Part shown: one piece after another, positions 48,036 through 59,156 of the stretch
Layout of the letters: each line of letters opens with the position of its first letter
Position numbering within the stretch: position 1 is the first letter of the stretch
Source: Cordilura impudica
Taxonomy: Eukaryota > Arthropoda > Insecta > Diptera > Scathophagidae
Length of the DNA stretch: 64,000 bases
Reading direction: 5' to 3'
Assembly: GCA_963682025.1 (NCBI GenBank)
Contig: OY821518.1
Coordinates: forward strand, 304,767,429 to 304,831,428
Position numbers and translations under genes: made by a program
Notes under the pieces: model-generated
What the model was told of the DNA's origin: nothing
Seen by the model: only the letters and a program-made list of their open reading frames with translations
The model's database searches: none

Positions 48036-48842
48036 AACAAGTAAGAAAATTATAGTCGGTCTAGACCGACTATACGATACCCTATACCATGCGTTTAGAA
48101 ACCCTATCTCTTAGGCCCAACTAACTGGACATTGAAAATAAGCAAAAACCAAATTTGAGTGGGATTTTTATTAATTTTTTTGGCTGCAGATATGAAAAAG
48201 TTCATATCGGATGCTATATCTATATTGGGACTAGGCCCAAAAATGGACCGATCCTGATCATGTTTGGTAAAGTCTCTTGTATTTTGCAAAAATATATACA
48301 AACAAAATTTGAAAAGAATCCGTGCAATATTTTTGTTTTTTGATAGATTTAAGTGAAGATCGGGAAGCAGCTCCATATGGGGCCTATGACTAAGAGTTGT
48401 CGCATAGGGATCATTTCTGGACTACTGATTAATGGATGTAATAAAACATACAAACCCAATTTGACTAAGATCTATACGACAATTTGGATCTTATGGCAAT
48501 TTATGTTGATTTCATAGGGGTCATTTGTATGGGGGCTAGGTCTGAACATGGACCGATTCTCACCAATTTCAATAGCGTTCATGCCATGGCCGATAGAAGC
48601 TTACATACTAAACTCCATCAAAATATATTCATATTTGCGACCTGCAGTTTGATTACAAGCTTTACATGGACACACAGACGGACGGACGGACGGACGGACG
48701 GACATTGTTAAATCAACTCAGCAAGTGGTTCTGATTCGATCGGTATAATTAAAGATGGGTCTAGGTCAAATATTTTTGGTTGTTACAAACAGCAGCACAA
48801 AGTCATTATACCCAAACCACATAGTGGTATAGGGTATAAAAA
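48036..48842 (+). mobile_element. Family A interspersed repeat, copy A6, inside J
   Basis: Full-length, with intact palindrome (48051-48074) and GACG tract at about 48676-48704, nearly identical to A2 and A5. It must have arrived after J or its ancestor formed. Confidence 0.9.
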
Positions 48843-49002
48843 AAACACGCATTTTTAGCCATGAAGGTGTTTGTTTATTTTTCCGACTACATTGTTATTA
48901 CGATGTTACTGCCATTGTTAACTTGACCAATTTTAACTCGCCATAACATACTCATGGGTAAAAAAAACTAAATTACAACTTTTTAGTTTTGTTTAAAGAG
49001 CA

Positions 49003-50298
49003 ATGAGAAAAGCTTGTGGTTTAGATGATATTAACAACCAGATGTTAAAAAATCTTCCCAAAATTGCAGTACGTTATCTGACTCATATCTATAATGCATG
49101 CTTGACCCTGCAATATTTTCCCAACACGTGGAAAACAGCTAAAGTCATTCCTATACCTAAACCGGGTAAAACACACAATATACTAGAAAACTATAGACCA
49201 ATAAGTCTATTAAGCAGCTTAGGAAAAATTTTGGAGAAGGTTATAAGCAAAAAACTGGTCGAATTTCTCAATAATAACAGCATTTTACCTGACGAACAAT
49301 TTGGCTTTAGGAGTTCGCATTCAACTATTCATCAGGTTAAAAGAATCTGCAATGATGTTAAACAAGGGTTGTCTACGGGAAAATCCACAGCACTCGTCTT
49401 ACTAGATGTTGATAAGGCTTTCGACTCGGTATGGCACTATGGCCTAATATATAAGCTTATTCAGTTTAATTTCCCAATGTTCCTTGTTAAGTTGATAAGG
49501 AATTTTCTAAAAGACAGATATTTCTGTGTTTCTATTGGGAATTCTTTCTCAGATCTAAACTTAATTCCTGCAGGTGTTCCTCAAGGATCAGTCCTAGGTC
49601 CAATCCTTTATAATATATTCTGTGCTGACATGCCCACAATCAGTCCATGCAAACTTGCAGCTTATGCAGATGATCTTGCAATTTATTTCACACATGAACT
49701 CAGTCCGAACATTCTGACCGAAGTTCAATGTTCACTGGACCGGTTGGCCGAGTACTACTCTAAATGGAGAATAAAAATTAATTCAAATAAGACACAAGCC
49801 ATCTTTTTCACAAGGAAAAGAAAACCTTGTTATTTACCTAGTGATAATCTAACTCTTTTGGGCAACAGTATAAATTGGTCAAATAATATAAAATACCTTG
49901 GCATTTGTTTAGATACAAAATTAACATTTAGCTCTCATATATCTAGCATTACTGATAAAATTGATAAATATAAAAAAATATTATATCCACTTATCAACAG
50001 AAACTCTCTTCTTAATAATTCTAACAAAATTCTAATAGTTAAAGTCATTTTTCAGGCAATAATCCTATATGGCTGTCCAGTATGGGGAAATTGTGCAAAA
50101 ACCCATTTAAAGCGCCTACAAATAGCGCAAAACAAAATTTTAAAAATGGTTCTCAAGTTACCATGGCACTTCTCTACTTCCAGATTACATGCTATCAGTA
50201 ATACTAGTATTGTCTCTGAAGCGATTGCAAAAACCACCACTCGTTTTATATCAAGTTGTAGCTTATCTGAAAATCCACTAATCTCTAACCTTTATTAA
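49003..50298 (+). CDS. Jockey-type LINE reverse transcriptase, 5'-truncated ORF2
   Basis: Open for 431 codons. Encodes the RT and C-terminal part of a non-LTR retrotransposon ORF2, which would copy its RNA at a nicked chromosomal target. Blocks: G-L-D-D-I-N-N-Q-M-L-K (5-16), P-I-P-K-P-G-K and Y-R-P-I-S-L-L, D-E-Q-F-G-F-R, D-V-D-K-A-F-D-S-V-W-H with the first catalytic Asp (about 135-145), A-G-V-P-Q-G-S-V-L-G-P-I-L-Y-N-I-F (about 188-205), and A-Y-A-D-D-L-A-I-Y with the catalytic Asp pair (about 220-228). The C-terminal block has A-I-I-L-Y-G-C-P-V-W-G. F-D-S-V-W and A-G-V-P-Q-G-S-V-L-G-P are the jockey style. The endonuclease domain and the start of ORF2 are missing; the Met is probably internal. 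All key RT residues are present and no lesion is seen, unlike every other frame here. No endonuclease, so not autonomous. Confidence 0.85.
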   Translation: MRKACGLDDINNQMLKNLPKIAVRYLTHIYNACLTLQYFPNTWKTAKVIPIPKPGKTHNILENYRPISLLSSLGKILEKVISKKLVEFLNNNSILPDEQFGFRSSHSTIHQVKRICNDVKQGLSTGKSTALVLLDVDKAFDSVWHYGLIYKLIQFNFPMFLVKLIRNFLKDRYFCVSIGNSFSDLNLIPAGVPQGSVLGPILYNIFCADMPTISPCKLAAYADDLAIYFTHELSPNILTEVQCSLDRLAEYYSKWRIKINSNKTQAIFFTRKRKPCYLPSDNLTLLGNSINWSNNIKYLGICLDTKLTFSSHISSITDKIDKYKKILYPLINRNSLLNNSNKILIVKVIFQAIILYGCPVWGNCAKTHLKRLQIAQNKILKMVLKLPWHFSTSRLHAISNTSIVSEAIAKTTTRFISSCSLSENPLISNLY

Positions 50299-50572
50299 TT
50301 TTATTAATTATAAGTCTATCTATATCTTTCTATATTGAATAATAATATCAATTAATGCTTGTTATTATTGCTTTTTTTTCTATTCATATTGAAGGTTTTT
50401 GTTAATAGTTTTCCTTCGGCTTTAAATCTTTTATTTATACCTTTCACTTTTCTTTAAAATTTATAATAATACTTTAGATATAAGGCAAAGCCAAATCTGT
50501 GCAATAAGTTTTCCTAATATGTAAGAAATTTGTAAATTTTGCTATTAAATAAAGAATTAATTAATTAATTAA
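50299..50572 (+). other. 3' UTR and tail of the jockey-type element
   Basis: AT-rich sequence with a possible AATAAA signal near 50549, ending in an (AATT)n-type tail that meets the right arm of J at 50573. The LINE's 3' junction is therefore visible; its 5' junction is not. Confidence 0.65.
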
Positions 50573-51904
50573 TCTTAAAATCCAAAGCTGGCTCGGCACA
50601 TAATGGGTTAACGTTCTCGGATTTATCCCAAATTCTTGGAACGAAACTTCTACATATTTGGTTATTATATTTTAAGTGTCGCATCTAAAAATTTTACAGC
50701 ACTTACAAAATATTAGAATTTTTTGAATAAATTGTCTTTTATTAGTTTGGGGTCATATGTGACACCAATTCCAAAAGGGTTAATGGTGTCATATTACTTT
50801 TTTTCCGAAACCCTAGGCTATTAAGATAAAATATAACATTTAAAAGTAGAAAAATGATGAATTTTTGATACAAAATATTTAGAAAGAGTACATTTACAGA
50901 ATATTTCACAAAAATTCAATTTTTCTCGAAATCCGCAAAAATAAAATCCTTGTCAAAAAAATTCTGGCAGAGGGATTTACTTAAAAATTCACACAGTTAA
51001 TCTGCAACGTGTGTTTCATAAAACCTTAAAGTGATAGATTCATTTTTTTAAATTTTGTTTAAGAAAATTTTTTCAAACTTGAAAAAGGAGTTTTAAAAAT
51101 TTTATCAAAAAAATTTCCAATATTCGGCCTCAATGCGCAATTAGTTAACAACGTGGTAATAAAACAATACTTCACATCTGAGTACATATAAGTATAGAGA
51201 CCAAAAAAGAATGATGGCTTTAATCAATTTCTCAAAGGTGAAAAAAATGACATCAAATTTCACGACTTAGTTTTTTTTGGCACAAAAGTGGTCTGGGGCA
51301 TTTACTATTTCTTGGCGAGGTTTCATACGATTTTGATGTTTTATAGCCTTTGGAAAGGACAATTTAATCCTGATCCCGAATTATATAACAGCTTGTCGGA
51401 AAAATTAAATTATAGAACGAAATTTTCCTAAAATCTGAAAAAAGTCATATTTTCCCCATATAAACACACTTGAAATTTTCAATCGCTTTGCGCCACGACT
51501 AAACGTTTTTTGATTGGCCCAAAACTTTGTATTTCTCAGTTTTTTTGCTATTCGCATATTTCTATGGGGTGAGACTGACAGTTTGAACACTTTTTTCCCC
51601 TCCATATAACGAAGGGCCACCCTGAGGTATATAGTATAACCTAAATGTATGCCGATGAACAACCACGATGACCAAAAAGCAAACATTGAAACGTGTTTTC
51701 ATTTATCCGAAATAATAAAAAAGACGAAAACGATCTTTCCTCGCTGGAGCGCGAATTACTAATTTGAGAGAGCTCTATATATCAACTCTTGGAATAAACA
51801 AAAATCCAGATCAAACAAAAGAATTTGCTGAAATAATTTGGTATTAAGTTTAACAAATTGTTTACTTTTTCAAATATTTTGTTTACACTTATTATCAATA
51901 CTCA

Positions 51905-51963
51905 AACCGAGGTGGAGGGTATCAAAGATTCCGCACAGCCGACTTTAACACTCCTATTTGTTT
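51905..51963 (-). mobile_element. Family G fragment G3
   Basis: Reverse complement reads AACAAATAGGAGTGTT, then a GTCGGCTGTGCGGAATC word and TACCCTCCACC, the start of a family G element. It abuts the Penelope-like sequence. Confidence 0.5.
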
Positions 51964-53036
51964 TTAATTTGTTTTTCGTTGTACCAGCATAAACTTTTCT
52001 GCAATTATCAGATTCGTTGCCAATGTAAGGTGTTTTATATAAACATTACACTTTTCTTGTTTTTCTATTTTATCTTTGGTTTTTCTGTAGAATTTGGCAA
52101 GAGTATTGTCCGATTTATGAGCCACCTTGTAGTTTTCACCATTAAATAATTTCGATTTCTCAATCCTTCAGATAATTCTGGAACATATGTTAATGTTTTA
52201 TAAATCTTGTTTAATATTTGAGATGTTTTTTGTTTTTTCATAGTCACGAATCATTTATTTGTCAATTTTTGGGAAAATTATTATTATATAATGTGTCCCT
52301 TAGCTTCTCTATATTTTCTTTGGGAAATTCTACATCACTAATGTTGAGAACCCTTTTTATAAGGTTATTGGCCGTATTTATTATTATTTTCTTTGGGTGT
52401 TTAGAATAGAAATTAATTATTCGACCTGATGCACTTGGTTTTTGATATCAATTTACTTTTAGATTGTTTTTATTTCTTATTACAATTGTATCGAGATACG
52501 GTAACTCAGAATTATGTTCATATTCAATCGTGAACTTAATGCTGGGGTGAAAACTATTAAGGTTAATCATAATTTCTTCTATTGCACTTTCTCCTACTAC
52601 ACTAAATAGATCATATACATATTTCGTCAATAGTTTTGGTTTTGACGACAGCTTTCCAATACAGGTTTCTAAAAGTTTATCCATCACAATATCCGCAACG
52701 ATAGGTGAAGCCGGTGACCCCATGGGTAATCCTTTCCTCTGGGTGAAAATCTTGTTATCATATTTAAAATACCTGTTGTCTTTAATGCAAAACCTTAGAA
52801 TGCGTAGGAATAGTTCGTTAGTCATATTTATGTATTCTGCAATCTGTTCCCATCTGTCTTCAATAATTCTTATAGCTAGATCCACAGGTATGCTCGGAAA
52901 TAGCGACACTACATCGATAGATATTAGTCTTTCATCTTCCGGTATCGTGATGTTTTTAACCTTATCCCTAAATTGCACTGAATTCCTTACGTTGTATATC
53001 GAGTCCTCTGTAATTTTCTTTAATATTTTCGTTATG
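51964..53036 (-). pseudogene. Penelope-like element RT and GIY-YIG remnant
   Basis: Minus-strand relic of a Penelope-like retroelement. The open part (52448-52978) has L-I-S-I-D-V-V-S-L-F-P-S-I-P (RT motif A with the first Asp), K-G-L-P-M-G-S-P-A-S-P-I-V-A-D (motif B) and K-Y-V-Y-D-L-F, where the family has Y-V-D-D: the first Asp of motif C is Tyr. Downstream, after stops, come K-I-I-I-N-T-A-N-N-L-I and T-Y-V-P-E-L-S-E-G-L (52070-52440), typical of the RT-endonuclease linker. Next to the G3 junction lies a fragment with Y-A-G-T-T-K-N-K-L-K-T that matches the start of the GIY-YIG endonuclease. The motif C change and stops make it dead. Confidence 0.75.
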
Positions 53037-53240
53037 TATGTGGCGACAGCTCCGAGAATATATGGACTTCTTAAAATCCATAAGGAAGATTATCCATTAA
53101 GGCTCATTAGCATTAATGCACTTTCATATAAACTATGCAAATACATAACGGAAATATTAAAGAAAATTACAGAGGACTCTATATACAACGTATATCGACA
53201 TCAGACATACAGACATCTAGTTAACAAACGATCATAGTGC
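53037..53240 (+). pseudogene. Inverted second piece of the Penelope-like element
   Basis: Plus-strand RT N-terminal segment with A-P-R-I-Y-G-L-L-K-I-H-K-E-D-Y-P-L-R (53050-53103). It then has the peptide I-L-K-K-I-T-E-D-S-I-Y-N-V (53154-53192), which is also encoded on the minus strand at about 52983-53030. So 50-odd bases are present in both orientations around the 53037 breakpoint. Fits either an internal inversion with duplication or two copies inserted head to head. Confidence 0.65.
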
Positions 53241-53480
53241 AATATTAATATTTATAATAAACAATAATTGACGATGGTGGAGACACAACAATAGTTTTAA
53301 GAATTTTGTGAGAATATTTAATGTGAGAATTTTTGTAGTTTTGTGATTTAATTTTTACTACAATAATGTTTGTTTATATGTATGCAGATGTTTTAGATAA
53401 ATCCCTGAGGATGCTGTTCGACGAATAGCGAAATATTGGAATAAAAATAAAGAAATAATTTTTCAAAATACGACCTTGAT
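53241..53480 (+). repeat. Probable Penelope-like terminal repeat
   Basis: Contains CCTGAGGATGCTGTTCGACG, AATAGCGAAATATT and AATAAAGAAATAATTTTTCA, the style of the terminal repeat that follows Penelope-like ORFs. The next 80 bases (53505-53590) resemble 44555-44630. Confidence 0.4.
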
Positions 53481-53615
53481 CTCGATGAAATAATTTTTTA
53501 ATTATTTAAATACATTTTTAGAAATTTTTATATCTTTAAAATTTTGAAGTCCTTTATAAGGGAGAGAAGATCAGAAAATGAAAAACTATATGCAAATGTA
53601 TATGGTTCTGTTTAA

Positions 53616-54784
53616 CACGTTCGCCACTCAGCGTCACATATATGTGACGTGAAAGTTTTCATAAAACCTCATGTCACATATATGTGTCGCATAATTATAA
53701 CATTGTATTAAGCTTTTATTTCACGAAAGTTTGTAGGAAGCATTTTTCTTGTATGGTTTGGTCTCTGGCAAGGTTTCAGATGGATATGAGTGCTGCGGTT
53801 TGTGGATACGCTAAGCAGTTACATATATTAAAATTTCGTTTTTTTCGGATATTCCCCAAAATTTTGTTATTTGCTAATTTATATGAAAACTAACTTTAAA
53901 TGCGCTTTTAATAGTTCATTCGTGTCACAATGGCAATAGAAGAAGATACTATTTTGTAAAAGTGTCCTAGAAAAAACTTGTTTCTGCAGAGGAAATTGTT
54001 GAGACTATTCTGAATTCCTGTGAAAGTTATATGGATTTTGAAGACTCTGGAAGCAGCTTTGCCCCAGATTGAGTTACCACGCAATGCAAATGCAGATTTT
54101 TATTGACGAGTTAGTGAAGAAAATTGATTTGTGGACAAATGCACGCGCTAATTATATGTCTAAAAATAAGAAACTAAGCGCAAAGTCTAATCTTCTTAGA
54201 TGAAATGATGTGAAAGTTGAGGAAATAAAAAAGGTAATTGCTTTGCGTATTACAACGCCGCTTAATAAAAAGCCGGAAATTATACTGTTTTGGAGCAAAG
54301 ATCCGCTTTATTTTCAAAGTATTTTTGGTACAGCTATGAGTCGCATAAAGTTTGAAAATATACTTCGTTGTATGGGTTTCTATTTCCCTAAACAATGTGA
54401 TAAATCTGACCGTCTACACAAAATTAAAAATGTCGTAAAGCATATTCTTTAAAATATAAACAAAATCTACAGTCCCCCGAAAAACTTGTCTTTGGATGAA
54501 GCTCATCTTTTGTGGAGAGGACTTTTATTTCGGACTTTTATTTCGGCAGTTTATTTCGAACAAGAGACATAAATACGGATTTAAGTTTCACCAACTTTGT
54601 AGTCCAGATGGATTTTTAATAAATATGGCTGTTTACACTGGAAAAGCTACCATTTACAATGAAAAAGGACATTCATTTCTCTTAATAAAATTGTTTAGAA
54701 AACTCGTGTCACATATATGTGACACATTTTTTTTGTTGGTGAGTTTTTATTGAAAGCGCAAAAAATTGGTGAGTGACGAACGTG
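53616..54784 (+). mobile_element. piggyBac-type element with TTAA flanks
   Basis: TTAA at 53612-53615 and 54785-54788. Left end CACGTTCGCCACTCA, right end TGAGTGACGAACGTG (one mismatch when complemented). Subterminal palindromic GTCACATATATGTGAC occurs at both ends (about 53634-53649 and 54707-54722). At 1.17 kb it is much shorter than an autonomous piggyBac, so it is deleted internally. Confidence 0.82.
54080..54753 (+). pseudogene. piggyBac transposase remnant
   Basis: Pieces of a DDD transposase in changing frames: F-W-S-K-D-P-L-Y-F, M-S-R-I-K-F-E-N-I-L-R-C-M-G-F and S-D-R-L-H-K-I-K (54210-54452). A frameshifted piece with L-D-E-A-H-L-L-W-R-G follows (about 54492-54520, the conserved catalytic Asp context). 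Last are K-R-H-K-Y-G-F-K-F-H-Q-L-C and N-M-A-V-Y-T-G-K (54560-54645). The C-terminal third, with the last catalytic Asp and the Cys-rich finger, is missing. Confidence 0.75.
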
Positions 54785-54794
54785 TTAAATACAG

Positions 54795-56660
54795 TAAAAA
54801 CTATATATTAAAAATATTGCATGCTGTATTAATGCTTAGAAGTGCTAGTGATGACTTTATGGAATAAAATAATAATTATACGGCGTTGGTGAGCCAATGA
54901 GTGGTGTAACTATATATGAAGATTTCTGAATGAAATATACAATAATAAAGAAAAAGTTATGTGTCTCACCAATGCACAGAACTTTAGATTTTACAGTCTA
55001 TATTTGTTCTAGAACAAGAATATTGTGTTGTTGGTAATAAGTGCCTTGTTTCAAATGCTTTAAAGTGTAATTGACAATATTCAAAAAGTTTAAAAGCATA
55101 AGTAATTTTAGTTTATAAAATCAACCACATTTTGTATGGTGTATTGATGCAAAGAATCCATAAGGAATATCAAACATTCAAGGAGTGGTAGACAGATTTT
55201 ATAATAACTGTAGACAACTTGAAATTTGTTAAAACAGAGCAACTTTATAAGGTAAGGAATATAAGAATAGAACATAAGTTGAATAAAAAATTAGTATTGC
55301 CAGAGTTCTTGTTTTTCCGTCGACTAAATTGGCTTGAGTTCATTGATTACACACATATTTCAAAATAATGTTTAGCTTTAATATTGATTATGAAATACAG
55401 CGAGTTTAATGTATTCAAGTTTTAATCTTAGTTATGTTATTTTTTATTTTATATATTTATTTGTTCTTTCACCAGCTTTCGTAAAATATTTTAAAAAAGC
55501 TAGAATATCCTGTTATGAGTTTTCCATGTTTTTTTCTTTCAAAAAAAAAAAAACACTTACTTACCAATTATTTAATAATATTTCACGCCACATTAATAAA
55601 TGTGCACACATTGAAAGCAACAACAACAAATAATGCACTCACAAGTTACAGAACACTCTTGAGAGTCTTGTTTTAATATTCAACAACGATTGTAAAACAA
55701 TTTAAACAAAAAACAAAAAACTTTGCCGAGAACGTTGCATCGAATGAACGTACGAGCGAGCAGCATAACAGGGAATATACACATGCAACACACACACACT
55801 GCAGCAACAATAACTGTAATGATGTGCATGAGTTAATACAACATTTAAAGGCTTGAAGGATTCAACAGAAATACACATGCACATTATTTTCCGGTACATG
55901 AGACACGGATGGGAAATATTTGCCCCCTAGCCGACAATATAAATTTTTATAACTTTTTAAAATTAATTTAAATTTAATTGGTTGTATAAGTAATAAGAAA
56001 AATTTAATAATATCCTAGTAGCCATATAAAGAAGAGATTGCTAAAAATGAGATGGTTGATTTCACAAATTTGAATTTAAAAAAAAAACATAAAGAATTAA
56101 ATATTTAAATTAAATTTTTCAGCTTCAATGTCTCATTGTTTGTTAAAGTGAAAATGAAAATTATGGCAATAATTTATTCGCATATAAAAGCAACGTTCAT
56201 TTAAAATCACTTTGTTTGCTCATGTCGAGAACATATATTTAAGTATTATATAGCGATGGTTTTATGATAGTGATGACAAAGGAAGTTCGTCATACCCCAT
56301 AATCTTCAATTAGAAATATTTTATGCATGACAAAATTCAATTTAACGTTCATTTTTATATGCAAATCAAATTTTAATACCTTTAGCAGTGACGTGTCATG
56401 AAATAAAAAAAAATAAACTTTTATTATGTGGTTGAAGTCAGAAAAGCGAGACAAATACGTTTTTAGACAGCAATAAAAATAATAAGTAGTAAATAAAATA
56501 GACATTGCATGGATTAAGGACGGAATTTATTCCAAAAAATCGTATACAACTACACCAAAATTTTCATTCAGATATCTCTTTATTTGCGGCCTGTGGCCAC
56601 GAGTGAGAAATATTTTGAAGAAAAAATAAAATTGGTAAGGTAGTGTAGTACCTTCAATTT
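54795..56660. other. Unannotated AT-rich stretch
   Basis: Small open frames only. CAACAACAA and CACACACAC short runs near 55618 and 55785-55800. Confidence 0.45.
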
Positions 56661-56667
56661 GAACAAA

Positions 56668-57190
56668 AACAAGTAAGAAACTTATAGTCGAACTAGACCA
56701 ACTACATAATGACATGAGTTTCAAGAAAGGATATTGGATCCATCCTTACCGGATGTGGTCATTAATGGACATAGAAATCAAACATAAACAAAATTTGTCA
56801 TTAATTTGTTATTTGTCGACATAGTTCAAAATGTACTATATGATTATTATATGGGACTAAGTCCATAAATGGTACAAACTAATCAAGCTTGAGTAAAATA
56901 TATTTTGCTTGAATGTCATTAGATGGATTAATGATAGAAAGTAGTTTTATATGGATACTATGAATAAAAATGGACCACATATTTTATTTTTTGGACTACT
57001 TTAAGACATTTAAGTAACACAGCAAATTTGGCCAAGATGTATATGACAATATTGATCTAAGAGCAACTTAAGTCGATGTACCGGATTTCACAAAAATGTT
57101 TTTATATTTGCGACCTGCGGTTTTATTAAAAGATTTATAGGGACACAAAGACAGACGGAAAAATATCTTTCCCAACATAGTCTCGGTACA
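56668..57190 (+). mobile_element. Old, shortened family A copy A8
   Basis: AACAAGTAAGAAACTTATAG, then a decayed palindrome (TCGAACTAGACCAA), later ATATTTGCGACCTGCGG and GACAGACGGA. About 500 bases against 800 in A2, heavily diverged. Confidence 0.6.
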
Positions 57191-57510
57191 CATTTTTTCG
57201 GATAATTCACAACACAATAAAGATTCAGTTGTCTTAACAATTAATATTTTATCACAACATAAAATGGTTGGCTGCTGTTAAATTTCCATTGGTGCAACAG
57301 AAAACTCTATTATAAAACTTTATAACGGTTCGGTTGGTGACTTTTTTTCTGTGTGTAGTTAAAACTATCGACCACCGACTTCACTTTGTTTTTTACGACT
57401 TTGTCTTTTACCAAGGAGCTAAACCAAACAAGACAGATTCATTTTATGGCATTTTAAAGTTTCCATTTACTTGCACAAAATTTAAAAATTGTATTTTTTA
57501 TTTATTTTTT
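57191..57510. other. Unannotated stretch
   Basis: A 92-codon frame (57334-57612) runs on into Helitron-like C6 and has no recognisable motif. Confidence 0.4.
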
Positions 57511-57732
57511 GTTACCGATCTTTTGTTCTACCGTTGTATTCCGATTTTGACTATACGTATATTATTTGAAAGGTATTTCTTTTTTGCTTTTCACCAGATT
57601 TACAGATTTTAAAATTTTTTTCTTTACTTTGAGTTAATGAGTTTGTTATCTTCATTCACAATAATAATAAACCAAAAAAGTGTTGGTTTGTGAATTGGCT
57701 AAGTTGAAAAATAAAGCGCTGGTATCTGCTAG
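57511..57732 (+). mobile_element. Helitron-like element C6, 5'-truncated
   Basis: Matches C1 from its GTGAC region on (CGTATATTATTTGAAAGG, AAAAAGTGTTGGTTTGTGAA) and ends ATCTGCTAG before T. The 3' palindrome is deleted: AAATAAAG runs directly into CGCTGG. Confidence 0.65.
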
Positions 57733-58856
57733 TTATAAGTTAAAAGTTATGATAAACCTAAATGTGGATGTTCACTATGAAATTTCATGAGAAATTTTTT
57801 TCTAGAAAATTTTTAATCCATAAGTCCTTTTCTCTCGTTTCAGGCAGCTGTCTTGACTACTCCTAAATTAGCGCTTTTCAGTTCTTGTTATACAATATTA
57901 TACACATTTAAACAACATCTCTCCACATTTAAACTTTTTCGTCAAAGAGACACATAAATGGTTTTATTATAGTTAGTAAGACAAAAATCATACAACAAGA
58001 TATATAAGATTCTGATTATGACAAGTAAAAATTCCGGTGGAGCACCAAACCAGATAGTCTATAGAAAGAGCCATTAATTTTATTCTGGTAATGTGTTTTG
58101 AGTTGCAAGCTCATTTCAACGTTGTTAATGAAAAATCGTTTAAGACGACGTTTTTAAAAAATAGGAGCAGTGATTCCAAAAATTATAATTATTTGACGCA
58201 CTTTGCTCAAGTTTATCAGAAAGAAGCGCAAAAATGGAGCCCAAAATGGAGACTATACAAAACTTTTTGAAAATTGTTCCTACGCAAAAATTTGATTATT
58301 TAGAGAATGATAGCGATCCTGCACTATTTATGTTAAAGTTTTGGAAAGGCCTGGGGTCGTATTGACGCATTCGTTATAAAAATTTTGCGATCGAAATTAT
58401 TTTTTATTTCTCAAAAAAAAAAAAAAATTAAGAGCAATTTTGCTCTGTCACCGCTAACGAGTTATGGTCCATAGTTAACAGTAAAAGTGAAACGAGGCCT
58501 TCCTTAAATAATAAACCAAACCTGTTTTAACAATAATATTGAAGAATCTGACCAACAATTAAAACAAACAAAAGTTAAGTTAGTTCACAAAATGTCTTAT
58601 TTATGAGCTCAGCTGATTTATCATAAAATTTTGAAGCATTAAAAAAAATTGCTATAAGATTGTGTAAAACTCCCAAAGCATTTGATGCTGTCTGGACACA
58701 GAAAAATTTTATGGCCATTTAAAGATTTCCTTTTTCGCCAACACTGTATTGAGTAACAATCAAAAAGTAACGTAACAGTTCTTTTGAACTAAATTATTAT
58801 ATGCAGTTATCGAAACAAAATACGATTGATTTCAATAATAATATAATTAAATAATT
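57733..58856. other. Unannotated AT-rich stretch
   Basis: No supported signal; an A-run near 58417-58430. Confidence 0.4.
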
Positions 58857-59010
58857 TTAATCGTCTCTATCACTATCGCTATCGTCACTATTCAACTGGA
58901 ATCCTTCGTCTTCTTCGTTATACATTTCCTGGAATATATGCTCACTGCACCAACATATTTCTCCAACTATGGCTCCTGGCAAACTTTTTCCTTTATATCT
59001 GTATTTCTTT
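58857..59010 (-). pseudogene. C-terminal coding fragment cut by element D2, family unknown
   Basis: Minus strand, about 50 codons ending in TAA: K-Y-R-Y-K-G-K-S-L-P-G-A-I-V-G-E-I-C-W-C, then an acidic tail with N-E-E-D-E-G-F-Q-L and D-D-S-D-S-D-R-D-D. It opens exactly at the edge of D2 and no continuation was found on the far side of D2 (62883 onwards). The acidic C-terminus and protein-like composition suggest a genuine coding end, of a transposase or a host gene. I do not recognise it. Confidence 0.35.
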
Positions 59011-59156
59011 TGATGTGTAAACATCTATACGCGCAGGGGGGTAAATTTCAATTTCACAATACAATCACAAAAACCGCGTAACATGTGAGGCGTAAGACAA
59101 AATCGGTATGACTTATGATTACATTGGTGAAAAAATAATGATATGTAATAAGTTGA

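Larger units (their letters stand above)
46738..51624. mobile_element. Element J: long-TIR DNA element with 8-base TSD
   Basis: Outer ends TACGGTGGCCCTT (left) and the complement of CAGGGTGGCCCTT (right) are flanked by the perfect 8-base repeat AGGTATAT (46730-46737 and 51625-51632). The arms 46738-47781 and 50573-51624 are inverted repeats over their whole ~1.05 kb. The CAGGG..CCCTG ends and 8-base duplication fit hAT (or P) type. No transposase inside: the 2.8-kb centre holds about 250 bases of unknown sequence, a family A copy and a jockey fragment. Open frames in the two arms (46701-46949 and 51405-51686) encode similar peptides only because the arms are copies of each other. Confidence 0.8.

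Noticed and set aside
52722..53237. 171-codon plus-strand frame
   Set aside because: The first two thirds are antisense to the Penelope-like RT; only the last part (from about 53037) is sense RT sequence. It is a chimera across an inversion.
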